From Caulobacter sp. 602-1 (GTDB taxonomy: Bacteria > Pseudomonadota > Alphaproteobacteria > Caulobacterales > Caulobacteraceae): a stretch of 64,000 bases of DNA. The position numbers were made by a program, and so were the translations under genes. This document shows positions 45,993 through 54,061 of the stretch, one piece after another. Under the pieces are notes generated by a model. That model saw only the letters and a list, made by a program, of their open reading frames with translations, was not told where the DNA came from and did not search any database. The DNA lies in contig NZ_RRYI01000005.1 in assembly GCF_003931565.1 (NCBI RefSeq), positions 371,168-435,167 on the forward strand. The letters are read 5' to 3'. The first letter of the stretch is position 1. Each line of letters opens with the position of its first letter.

Positions 45993-46922
45993 TCAGGCGT
46001 CATTGGAGGTCGATCTGACCTCGTCTGGCCCCACCAGCGCCGCCGGCTGGGGTTGCAGCGCGACGATGAAGGCGGCCACCGCCCGACTGGTCGAGCGCGC
46101 TCGATGCGTCAGTCTCTTGAAGCGCCGAGGGGGTAACGGCCAAGGCAGTTGTGCGATCGCGCCCGCACGTAGCCGATGCGCGGCCGCCAACTCGGAGACG
46201 GCCGTCACCAGTTCGGTTTGCTCGACCGCTTCCAGAGCCGCCTCGTTGGACGGCAATTCCAGGCAGATTCGGAGGCGATCTGGCCGAACGCCGGACTGGG
46301 CCAGCCCCGCGGTCAGGTGGTCCCGGGTTCCCGAGCCCTGGTCGCGCATCACCCACATGGCGGCTTCGAGATCCTCTCGGGTCGGCGGCCGCTCGACCAA
46401 CGGATGATCCGGCGAGACAAAGAGACCGATCCGATCGCCGCCAACCTCCTCGCCGCGGAGCAAGGCCTCTTCGATGTCGCCTTCGACGAAGGCCAGGTCG
46501 GCCTGGCCCTGCAAGACCATGGCGGCGGCCTGGGCGGAGTTGCCGACCGTCAGGCTCAATTGAATGTTGGGCGCCTGTGTCGCGAACTTGGCCATACGGG
46601 GCGGCAGCCAGAAGCTGGCCACCGTCTGGCTCGCGGCGATCCGCACCTCGCCGCGCGCCAGGCCTGACAGGTCGTCAAGCAACTGACGGGCATGCGCGGC
46701 CTGTTCGAGAACCGCGGAGGCCTGCGGCAGGAACAGGCGGCCCGCCTCGGTGAGCTCCAGGCGCCGGCCGACCCGGTCGAAAAGCCGCGAGGCGTAACGT
46801 TCTTCAAGTGTGGCGATGGCCGCGCTGACGGCCGGCTGCGACAGATGCAGCCGTTCGGCCGCGCGGGTCATGCTGAGCATCTCGCCGGCGGTAACGAAGA
46901 TCCGAAGCTGCTCCAAGGTCAT
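45993..46922 (-). CDS. LysR-family regulator (YeiE/CysB-like)
   Basis: 309 residues. N-terminal helix-turn-helix 'MTRAAERLHLSQPAVSAAI'; the effector domain begins near 'GEVRIAASQTVASFWLPPRM' at about residue 90. It is divergent from the YeiH-family gene with a 74-base gap containing a T-N11-A-type dyad, the classic arrangement in which the LysR protein controls the neighbouring exporter. Ligand probably a sulfur oxyanion, by analogy with YeiE. Confidence 0.88.
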   Translation of the reverse strand: MTLEQLRIFVTAGEMLSMTRAAERLHLSQPAVSAAIATLEERYASRLFDRVGRRLELTEAGRLFLPQASAVLEQAAHARQLLDDLSGLARGEVRIAASQTVASFWLPPRMAKFATQAPNIQLSLTVGNSAQAAAMVLQGQADLAFVEGDIEEALLRGEEVGGDRIGLFVSPDHPLVERPPTREDLEAAMWVMRDQGSGTRDHLTAGLAQSGVRPDRLRICLELPSNEAALEAVEQTELVTAVSELAAAHRLRAGAIAQLPWPLPPRRFKRLTHRARSTSRAVAAFIVALQPQPAALVGPDEVRSTSNDA

Positions 46923-46941
46923 GCATAACTATTACTTATGC
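46923..46941. promoter_or_regulatory. LysR-type dyad upstream of yeiH
   Basis: GCATAA-N7-TTATGC is a perfect inverted repeat containing the T-N11-A pattern of LysR boxes. It touches the LysR start codon and lies 56 bases before the YeiH start, so it could serve autorepression and activation of yeiH. Confidence 0.65.
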
Positions 46942-46996
46942 TATTTCAAAAATCAATCGATTGGAGTTTTGATCGCCAAGCGCCGAGGTTTCGGCC

Positions 46997-48025
46997 ATGC
47001 TCATCTCGCGCCAAGCCAAGTCCCTTGTTCCCGGTCTCCTGCTCAGCGGCCTCGTCGCCGCGGGCGCCCTCATGCTGGAGAGAATTGAGGTTCGCTTGTC
47101 CGGCCGAGCCTGGCTGGAGGCTCTGGTCCTGGCGATCTTGATCGGCGCGGTGGTGCGCACGTGCTGTGGGGCCTCGCGCCGCGCCGCGCCCGGCATTCAC
47201 TTCGCCGCCAAGACCCTTCTGGAGCTGGCCGTCGCCCTGATGGGAGCGGCGGTCAGTTTCAAGACCCTCTCTTCGGTGGGCGCGCCTCTGGTGCTCGCGA
47301 TCGTCGCCACCGTGGTCCTGGCGATCGCGACGAGCTTCCTGATCGGGCGCGCGATGGGGCTGCCGGTCAAAATGGCCACCTTGGTCGCGTGCGGAAACGC
47401 GATCTGCGGCAATTCGGCGATCGCCGCCGTCGCCCCGGTTATCGCAGCCGAGGACGAAGATGTCGCCACCGCCATCGCCTTCACCGCCGTTCTTGGCGTG
47501 GCCGTGGTCATCGCCTTGCCAATTCTGGCCCATGCCCTGGGCTTTGCTCCGGCGGCGGGCGGAGCCTTGGCCGGACTGACGGTCTATGCGGTTCCGCAGG
47601 TCTTGGCCGCCGCTGCGCCGTTGGGGCGGGTCGCCGTGCAGTTGGGGACCCTGGTCAAGCTTGTCCGCGTTCTGATGTTAGGCCCGGTGGTCACGGTCCT
47701 GTCGATCGTGATGGCCCGCGAAAACCAGAGGACCGACTTGGCGAGGCCCGGGTTGAGCCCCGCGCACCTGCTGCCACCGTTCATCCTGGGCTTTCTGGCC
47801 TTGGCCGGCCTCAACTCCGCCGGGTTGCTGCCCTCGGGCCTGACGGCTCGCGCCCACGAGGTCAGCCTTGGGCTGACGATCCTGGCGATGGCGGCGTTGG
47901 GCCTGGGCGTGGATCTACGCGATCTTCGCGCCGCCGGCCCGCGCGTGGTGTTCGTCGTCACGGCCTCGCTGGCGGTCCTGACGCTGATGGCCGTCGCGAT
48001 GGTCAAGATCGTCAATATCGTCTGA
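46997..48025 (+). CDS. yeiH: YeiH-family (UPF0324) putative sulfate exporter
   Basis: 342 residues with about ten membrane helices. Family signatures are 'HFAAKTLLELAVALMGAAVS', 'VACGNAICGNSAIAAVAPVI' and 'GLTVYAVPQVLAAAAPLG'. YeiH proteins are annotated as sulfate or sulfite exporters and are normally controlled by an adjacent LysR protein, as here. Biochemical evidence for the family is thin. Confidence 0.88.
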   Translation: MLISRQAKSLVPGLLLSGLVAAGALMLERIEVRLSGRAWLEALVLAILIGAVVRTCCGASRRAAPGIHFAAKTLLELAVALMGAAVSFKTLSSVGAPLVLAIVATVVLAIATSFLIGRAMGLPVKMATLVACGNAICGNSAIAAVAPVIAAEDEDVATAIAFTAVLGVAVVIALPILAHALGFAPAAGGALAGLTVYAVPQVLAAAAPLGRVAVQLGTLVKLVRVLMLGPVVTVLSIVMARENQRTDLARPGLSPAHLLPPFILGFLALAGLNSAGLLPSGLTARAHEVSLGLTILAMAALGLGVDLRDLRAAGPRVVFVVTASLAVLTLMAVAMVKIVNIV

Positions 48026-48081
48026 TCGAGAAGGGCCGCGCGCCCCCAGTTGAGCCGCGCGACCGGCCGCCATCCAGAGGT

Positions 48082-49261
48082 TCAACTGGCCGTGGCGGGC
48101 GCGCGCGCCAACTCCGCGACCTGACGTTCGGGCAGCACCACCTGCAGGTGCGGGAAGGGAATCTCCACCCCGGCCTCGTCGAAGGCCAGCTTGATGCGGC
48201 GATTATATTCGCGCCCGACATTCCATTGCTGCAGCGGCCGGGTCTTGATCCGCGCCTTCAGCACCACGCCGCTATCGGCGAGGCTGTCGACGCCGACAAC
48301 CTCGATGGGTTCGAGGATCTTGTCGGCGAAGTCGGGATCGGATTTCAGGCGAGCGCCGACCCGCTTCATGATCGCCAGGGCGGCGTCCAGGTCGGATCTA
48401 TAGGACACCTGCAGATCGAACACATAGTAGGAGAAGCTCTTGGTCAGGTTATGCAGAACCTGGGCCTCGCTGTAGGGAAACACGTGCACCGTGCCGTCGA
48501 AGTCCCGCAGGCGGATGGTGCGCAGAGTCATCTGCTCGACCAGCCCGCCGCTGTCGCCGATGCGGATGATGTCGCCGACCGAGACAATGTCCTCCACGAT
48601 CAGGAAGATGCCGGTCAAGAAGTCCTTGACCAGGGTCTGGGCGCCAAAGCCAAGCGGCGACGCCGACGACCCCGGCCCCGGCCAGAAGGGGGCCGATCTT
48701 CACGCCGAGTTCGCTCAGGGCCATCAGGATCGCCACGATGACGATGGCGGTTTGAGCCACGCCCCTCAGCAGCGGCGCGAGCGTGGCCAACTGGGCGCGG
48801 CGGCGCGGTTCCGCGGAATGGTCGGCGAAACCCTCCATGCTCCGGCCGATCGCCAGGCTGACCAGTTCGAACACCGCCACCGTCACGACCAGCAAGAGGC
48901 CGAGGCGGACCACGCCGGCCAACATCCGCGCGCCGAGCGGCGTCGCTGTCCAGGTCAGCAGGTTAAAGCCCCAGATGTCGGCCACGACCAAGACGGCGGC
49001 CAGGCTGGCCAGCGCCTGGACGATCCAGCCGGCTAGCCGCGCCAGGCGGTTGGCGCGAACGGTCAGCTCCGCGTCGGCGGGACCGGGGAGGCGGTGGGCG
49101 CCGACCCTGGCGATGCGCTTGGCCAAACCTCCGGCCCCGATCGCCAGCCCGACGACGACCAGGGTCAGGGCCAGGTTGAGCGCCCAGGCCAGGGCGCTGA
49201 GCTTGGCGAAATGGGACAGCAGGCCGGTCAAGGCCGCCAGGATGCGTTCGCTGGCCGTCAT
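48082..49261 (-). pseudogene. MscS-family mechanosensitive channel, single-base frameshift
   Basis: Two overlapping frames together make one MscS-like protein of about 390 residues. The upstream part (from 49261) has four helices and reads through 'LLAGAGVVGVA'; the downstream frame continues 'LGFGAQTLVKDFLTGIFLIV' and 'DIIRIGDSGGLVEQMTLRTI', the MscS beta domain. The join fails by one extra base near 48655 (GCCGCTTGGC where GCCCTTGGC would be in frame). Otherwise the sequence is well preserved, so a recent mutation or sequence error are both possible. It follows the pseudo-receiver gene after 40 bases. Confidence 0.8.
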
Positions 49262-49301
49262 CGGGTGCGGGTCTCCTCGGTGAAGGTCTGGGGTAGAGGG
49301 A

Positions 49302-49661
49302 TCAAGCCGGCGCGAACGCTTTGGACAGCGCCTGGCGCACGCGCGCCACCTGCTCGTCCGGCGCGCGCCATCCCAACGTTTCGACGGCGGAGTGGGCGGT
49401 CTCGTCCAGCATCATCGAACGGACGCCCCAATTGTCCTGCAGGGTCTGAGCCAGCTGCTCGGCGCTGCGCTGGCCGGTGGTCTGGCTGGCCAACAGCGCC
49501 ACGGTGGGGTGTGTGTGGGCGGTCACCGCCAAGGCCAGCCCCGCGGTGGTGAAGGGGCCGATAACGTTGACACGCGCCTCATCGAGGGCGGCCATCAATC
49601 TCATGGCGCGGCCCTCGTCATCACAGATCAGAAGAATGGTCTCGTTGATGTGATCGTCCAT
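49302..49661 (-). CDS. degenerate receiver-domain protein
   Basis: 119 residues with the outline of a response-regulator receiver: acidic pocket in 'ILLICDDEGRAMRLM' near residue 10, then 'THPTVALLASQTTGQRSAEQ' where the phospho-acceptor Asp of strand 3 is replaced. No output domain. Such pseudo-receivers bind partners without phosphorylation. It heads a unit with the MscS gene, and a copy of the ATCG-type palindrome lies 30 bases upstream of its start. Confidence 0.72.
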   Translation of the reverse strand: MDDHINETILLICDDEGRAMRLMAALDEARVNVIGPFTTAGLALAVTAHTHPTVALLASQTTGQRSAEQLAQTLQDNWGVRSMMLDETAHSAVETLGWRAPDEQVARVRQALSKAFAPA

Positions 49662-49690
49662 GATCCCTCCAGCCGGTTGCTTCTGGAAAG

Positions 49691-49703
49691 ATCGTAGAGC
49701 GAT
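49691..49703. promoter_or_regulatory. ATCGTAGAGCGAT palindrome, copy 2
   Basis: ATCG-TAGAG-CGAT, extended to AGATCG...CGATCT. It lies 30 bases upstream of the pseudo-receiver/MscS unit, a promoter-proximal position. Confidence 0.6.
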
Positions 49704-49768
49704 CTAATTGGGCGTGGGAACACGATGGGCTGACAATCTTGTGAGGCCTTGGCGGGGAACCTTATCGG

Positions 49769-51064
49769 TCAGAACGGAAAGAACATCGGGATCACCGCCA
49801 AGCCCACGGCCCAGGTGATCAGATTGAGCGGCGCGCCGATCCGTACGAAATCCAGATAGCGATAGCCGCCCATCTGATAGACCAAGACATTGGTCTGGTA
49901 GCCGAACGGCGTGGCGAAGGCGGCGCTGGCGGCCATCATCACCGCCACCAGGAAGGGGCGGGCGCTGACCCCCAGGCTCTCGGCCAAGGCCACGGCGATC
50001 GGCGTCAAGAGCACCGCCACCGCCGCGTTGGAGAGAATTTCCGTCAGCAGCAAGGTCGCGCCGTAGATGAGGGCCAGGGCGTAGAGCGGCCCCAGTTGCC
50101 GCAGCCAGCCGACCAACGCGTCGGTGGCCAGAGCCGCGAGGCCCGTGACCTCCATCGACAGGCCCACCACGACCATGCCGGCGATGAGCAGGAGAATCTC
50201 GGGCCGCAAGCCCTTATAGGCGTCGTCGACGCTGATCATGCCGGTGACCACCAGCAGCACGGCCCCCGCGAACGCCGCCGCCGCGATCGGCAGCAGGCCC
50301 AGGGCCGCGACCGTGACGACCAGAACGAAGACGCCCAAGGCCGCGCCGGCCCGCAGGGGATCGAACGGCGCGTCGACCGGATAGAGGGCGGGGTCTTCCC
50401 CGGTTGGAGGATTGATCGACGCGAGCGGAACGGGAGCTTCCTGTTCGGTGGGCGAGGCCGACAGCAGCCGAGGACCGAACACCACCATGTAGACACCGCC
50501 GACGGCGGCGATGATCAAGGCCACGGGCGTGACCTCGAACAGGCTGAACGTGGGCTGGCCGGCGTTGCGCGCCATGTCGTTGACCAGAAGATTGGTCGAG
50601 GTGCCGATGAGCGTGCAGGCCCCGCCCAGGATCGTGGCGTAGGACAGCGGGATCAGGAACCGCTTGGGCGACAGGTTCATCGACCGGGCCACGTCGCGCA
50701 CCACTGGCGCGCCCAGAACCACGATCGGCGTGTTGTTCAAGAACGCCGAGGCGAGGCCGCACAGCACGATCACCAGCCAGAGGCCCGCCGCGCCCAGGCG
50801 GGAGCACAGGCGAGTGGCTCCCCGGATGACCAGGCCCAGCAGGCCCGACAGCTCCATGGCGTAGGCGATAACGAACAACGACGCCAAGGCCAGGATAGCG
50901 GGACTGGCGAAGGCGGCCTGGACCTCGACCGGGCGCACCGTCCGCGTGCCCAGGAGCACCGCGGCCCCCGCCAGGGCCACGACGTCCGACCGTAGCTTGC
51001 CGTGAATGAGGCCAGCCACGACCGCGGCCAAGACCGCCAGGGCGATGATCTGACCCGGCGTCAT
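49769..51064 (-). CDS. SLC13/DASS-family anion transporter
   Basis: 431 residues, about eleven helices. The two inverted-repeat hairpins contain 'ASAFLNNTPIVVLGAPVV' and 'TEILSNAAVAVLLTPIAVAL', the SNT-like signature of sodium-dependent sulfate/dicarboxylate carriers; 'GTSTNLLVND' near residue 155 fits. No TrkA_C domain is present between the halves, only a short cytoplasmic segment. Substrate may be sulfate, a dicarboxylate or arsenite-like anion; unclear. Confidence 0.85.
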   Translation of the reverse strand: MTPGQIIALAVLAAVVAGLIHGKLRSDVVALAGAAVLLGTRTVRPVEVQAAFASPAILALASLFVIAYAMELSGLLGLVIRGATRLCSRLGAAGLWLVIVLCGLASAFLNNTPIVVLGAPVVRDVARSMNLSPKRFLIPLSYATILGGACTLIGTSTNLLVNDMARNAGQPTFSLFEVTPVALIIAAVGGVYMVVFGPRLLSASPTEQEAPVPLASINPPTGEDPALYPVDAPFDPLRAGAALGVFVLVVTVAALGLLPIAAAAFAGAVLLVVTGMISVDDAYKGLRPEILLLIAGMVVVGLSMEVTGLAALATDALVGWLRQLGPLYALALIYGATLLLTEILSNAAVAVLLTPIAVALAESLGVSARPFLVAVMMAASAAFATPFGYQTNVLVYQMGGYRYLDFVRIGAPLNLITWAVGLAVIPMFFPF

Positions 51065-51157
51065 GGCCGGTGCGCGAACCGGGCGGGACGAGCGTCAGGC
51101 GCGAACCGGAGCGAAGGCGATTGCAATCTGGACCTTGTCTTCTGCTAGGCTCGAGCC

Positions 51158-52003
51158 ATGAGCGACAATAGACAGAGGTCCCCGGACCGCAAGTTCGCCC
51201 TGATCGCGCCGCTCGCCATCGGCGCGGCGGCGATCGTGGTTCTGGTCCTGGTGCTGACGCGCCCGGCGCCCGCGCCGCCTGCTGTGGAGGCGCCGCCGCC
51301 GCCGGTGGTCGCCGCGCCGCCAGCCAAGGTTGCTCCGGTCGCCGTGGCGTCGCGCGCTGATCTGATCCTGGCGGCGGCCAAGGCCGCGGACGCCTATGCC
51401 TCGGGTGTTTCAAGCGGCGGCGCGGATCTCGTCGGGCGGCGGTTTTCCGTGCGTCTGGCGTTCGGTTGCGCCGGTCCGGTCGCCGATCCAGGCCCCGCCC
51501 AGGCCTACTACCAGGTCGACGCCAAGGCTTCGTCCCTGCGCCTGGTCGCCCGACCCTCGACCTGGACGGACCTGCCGCTGGTTCGCGCCGCGCCCACGCC
51601 GGCGGGCACCGAGACGGTCGAGGGGTTCTGGGTCCCGCGTCCCTGGTTGACGGGCGACCAGTGCCCCAAGCGGCGCGAGGTCGCGCCGCCCGCCACGCCC
51701 ACGCCGGTCGAGCAACCGAGCCTTGGCCTGGCGGTGCTGCATGGTCAGGACGCCGCGCGGACAGAGCGCCGGGGCCAACGCGCCTACGAGCATGTCCTGA
51801 AGCTGCCCCCCGAGAGCACGGCCCAGGGCAGGGTGTTCGAACTGGTCCTGGAAGGACGGATTTCGGGCTTCGCCGATGGCGCGGCGGCCCATTGCTGGAG
51901 CGAGTCGGCCGAACATCGGCCCGTCTGCCTCTATGCGGTGGAGCTCGACCGTGTCGCGTTCGAGGACGCGGACGGAGCGGTCCTGGCCGATTGGCCGCGA
52001 TAG
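51158..52003 (+). CDS. membrane-anchored protein of unknown function
   Basis: 281 residues with one N-terminal helix ('FALIAPLAIGAAAIVVLVLV', residues 13-32), a Pro/Ala-rich linker to about residue 62 and a periplasmic domain with four cysteines ('AFGCAGPVAD', 'TGDQCPKRRE', 'AAHCWSESAEHRPVCLYAVE') that may form disulfides. Codon use matches real genes. No family recognised. It lies between the SLC13 and MarR genes and is convergent with marR. Confidence 0.75.
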   Translation: MSDNRQRSPDRKFALIAPLAIGAAAIVVLVLVLTRPAPAPPAVEAPPPPVVAAPPAKVAPVAVASRADLILAAAKAADAYASGVSSGGADLVGRRFSVRLAFGCAGPVADPGPAQAYYQVDAKASSLRLVARPSTWTDLPLVRAAPTPAGTETVEGFWVPRPWLTGDQCPKRREVAPPATPTPVEQPSLGLAVLHGQDAARTERRGQRAYEHVLKLPPESTAQGRVFELVLEGRISGFADGAAAHCWSESAEHRPVCLYAVELDRVAFEDADGAVLADWPR

Positions 52004-52019
52004 GCGTGCTGGGCGTCCT

Positions 52020-52523
52020 TTAGGGCGCTGGCGGCGCGGCGCGGTGGGCCGCCTCGATTATTTCGGCCAGGATGTCGGCGCCTTGGCGCAGCTGGCCAAG
52101 GTTGCGGCGGGAAATGGTTTCCAGGATGTCCGCGCCGCGTGGCCGCAGCGCCAGCACCACCCGGCGTCGATCCGCCTCGTCGTCACGGCGGGACACCAGG
52201 TCCCGTTCGATCAGGCGCGCCACCAGTTCGACGGCGCTGTGATTCTTGATCAGCAGGCTTTGGGCCAGGTCGCCGATCGAGATCGGATCGGGGCCGCGAT
52301 GGGCCTTGATGGCGAGCAAGGCCTGATGCTGTTGACTGGTCAGGCCATGGGCCCGAGCCCCTTCCTCGCTGAACGCCAGGAATTGCCGGATCGCCCTGCG
52401 AAACTCCCCCAGGGCTTGATAGTCATCCGGGGTCAGGGGCTGGCCTCGGTCGATGTCCACGCCGACCTCGGCATGGGTGTCGACGGTGGCGGGAGAGGGC
52501 TGGGCGGGCGAAGTCACGGGCAA
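52020..52523 (-). CDS. MarR-family transcriptional regulator
   Basis: 167 residues; 'AHGLTSQQHQALLAIKAHRG' leads into a winged helix with 'ISIGDLAQSLLIKNHSAVEL' and 'RRDDEADRRRVVLALRPRG', the usual MarR recognition-helix and wing pattern. N-terminal 25 residues are disordered-looking. It is divergent from a small membrane protein; the gap contains a copy of the ATCG-type palindrome inside a strong promoter, so it is the best candidate in the window for the protein that binds these sites. Confidence 0.88.
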   Translation of the reverse strand: MPVTSPAQPSPATVDTHAEVGVDIDRGQPLTPDDYQALGEFRRAIRQFLAFSEEGARAHGLTSQQHQALLAIKAHRGPDPISIGDLAQSLLIKNHSAVELVARLIERDLVSRRDDEADRRRVVLALRPRGADILETISRRNLGQLRQGADILAEIIEAAHRAAPPAP

Positions 52524-52608
52524 GGTCCTGGCGCGCGAAACACTCGCATCGCTGCTCGCTTTCTAGCATGCCCGCCGAGTCGCGGGAGGGGCGGATGGCG
52601 CGCTCGAT

Positions 52609-52636
52609 TTGACATCGCATCGTGGCACGATATTTA
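52609..52636 (+). promoter_or_regulatory. sigma-70-type promoter with ATCGTGGCACGAT palindrome in its spacer, copy 3
   Basis: TTGACA at 52609-52614, a 16-base spacer, and TATTTA at 52631-52636. The palindrome ATCGT-GGC-ACGAT (52619-52631) fills the spacer. The predicted start of transcription falls at or next to the ATG at 52643, so the message would be leaderless. Position between marR and the small gene fits repression by MarR. Confidence 0.65.
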
Positions 52637-52642
52637 TGAACC

Positions 52643-52894
52643 ATGACTGATCGCATACCTGAACGCGGTTCGGTCGCGGGGGCGCCGATGCGAGCCTTTA
52701 GGGTCTGGTTCGGATCGGCGTTTCGGGGCAGAGGCCTGATGATCGCCTTGATCGGGGCCGCTCTGATGGCGGCCGCGGGCGCTTGGGCTGGCGCGCGGCT
52801 TGGCCTGGACGAGCTGGAAATGCGGCCGCCGCGCGGACCGCATCAGCGCGTGCCGCCCGGGCTAGGCGGTAAAGCCAGCGTCACTATCCCGTGA
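52643..52894 (+). CDS. small single-helix membrane protein
   Basis: 83 residues with one hydrophobic helix ('GLMIALIGAALMAAAGAWAG', about residues 31-50) and a Pro-rich tail. There is no ribosome-binding site, but a near-consensus promoter ends 6 bases before the ATG, which argues for a leaderless message. No family recognised. Divergent from marR and probably its target. Confidence 0.55.
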   Translation: MTDRIPERGSVAGAPMRAFRVWFGSAFRGRGLMIALIGAALMAAAGAWAGARLGLDELEMRPPRGPHQRVPPGLGGKASVTIP

Positions 52895-53287
52895 GCCGTC
52901 CCCCCATCCGTCGTTCCGCCTGTTAGGCTGTGGCTGGCCCCGCGCGTGCGTCGGGGCTCGTCACGCTTTCGTCGCACCGTGCGACAGGATCGCCGCTTCG
53001 AGCGGCTGATCCTTCATCGTTGGAGAACCACCGCGCCGCGCACGGCGCTCGCATCCACAAGGGGCCTGTCATGCCATCATCGATCTCGCCGGGCGAACCA
53101 CGCCTTCCGCTCGCCCGCCGCCGCGCGCCATCGCGCCCCGCCGGCCAGTCGCCCAAGCCCTAGCGCCTTTTCGATCGCTCGGCGCGCTCGCCGCGCGCCG
53201 CCTCTTGAGCCGCCGCCGGGATCCACCGGCGCGTCGGCGTCCTTGCGTCCGAATTTGACGATTCCGGCGCCTGCCATGGAGTCCGCC
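52895..53287. other. 393-base spacer upstream of otsB
   Basis: No credible gene. It contains a perfect 7-base inverted repeat with one central base, GTCGCAC-C-GTGCGAC, at 52971-52985, of unknown meaning. Several open frames cross it but show no family and poor starts. The otsBA promoter presumably lies here. Confidence 0.4.
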
Positions 53288-54061
53288 ATGACGGCCCAGA
53301 TCATAACCTTTCCCGACCTTCTGCCCCCGCCGCCGCCGCTAAACCCGACAGGATGCGCGTTATTTCTCGATCTTGACGGCGTGCTGGCGCCGATCGTCGA
53401 GCGCCCCCAGGATGTCGGACCCGACCCGCGACGGACCCTCATCCTGCGCCGCCTGGCCGAGCGCCTGCAGCGGCGCCTCGCCATCGTCAGCGGGCGAACC
53501 GTCGCCGAGGTCTCGGCGATCACCGAGGACGCCGTCGCGGCTGTCGCCGGCGTCCATGGTCTGCAAAGACGTACGGTGCTGGGCGACGAAGTCGCCGCGC
53601 TCCCAGACGCCGATCTGGCCGACGCGACGGCCGTGTTCAGGGCCTTGGCCCGGGCCCAACCGCTTCTGCAGGTCGAAGAGAAAGGCTTGAGCGTGGCGCT
53701 GCACTACCGCGCCTGTCCAAGCGCTTGCGAGGCGGTGCGCGAGGCCGCGCGGCGCTTGGAAGCGGCCACCGGCCTGATCCTGCAAGAAGGCGATATGGTC
53801 GCTGAACTGCGAACGGCTGGCGCGGACAAGGGGCAGGCGGTCCAGGCCTTCCTGGCCGAATGGCCGTTCCAGGGCGCGCGGCCGATCTTCGTGGGCGATG
53901 ACCTCACCGATGAGGACGGCTTCATGGCCGCCGAGGCCGCGGGCGGTTACGGCGTGCTGGTCGGGCCCACCAGCCGGCAGACCCTGGCGCGCCATCGTCT
54001 GCCAGACGTTCCCGCCGTCCTCGACTGGCTGGAGGCGGCCATTCCCGGAGGCGTCGCATGA
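53288..54061 (+). CDS. otsB: trehalose-6-phosphate phosphatase
   Basis: 257 residues from the ATG 6 bases after GGAG; the frame is open upstream but without similarity. HAD-type motifs: 'LFLDLDGVLAPI' (motif I), 'AIVSGRTVAEV' (motif II), 'GADKGQAVQAFL' and 'IFVGDDLTDEDGF' (motif III/IV). It removes phosphate from trehalose-6-phosphate, the last step of trehalose synthesis for osmotic and desiccation protection. Overlaps otsA by ATGA. Confidence 0.93.
   Translation: MTAQIITFPDLLPPPPPLNPTGCALFLDLDGVLAPIVERPQDVGPDPRRTLILRRLAERLQRRLAIVSGRTVAEVSAITEDAVAAVAGVHGLQRRTVLGDEVAALPDADLADATAVFRALARAQPLLQVEEKGLSVALHYRACPSACEAVREAARRLEAATGLILQEGDMVAELRTAGADKGQAVQAFLAEWPFQGARPIFVGDDLTDEDGFMAAEAAGGYGVLVGPTSRQTLARHRLPDVPAVLDWLEAAIPGGVA

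Noticed and set aside
52930..53163. 77-codon frame upstream of otsB
   Set aside because: No ribosome site, atypical residues, no family; treated as spacer.
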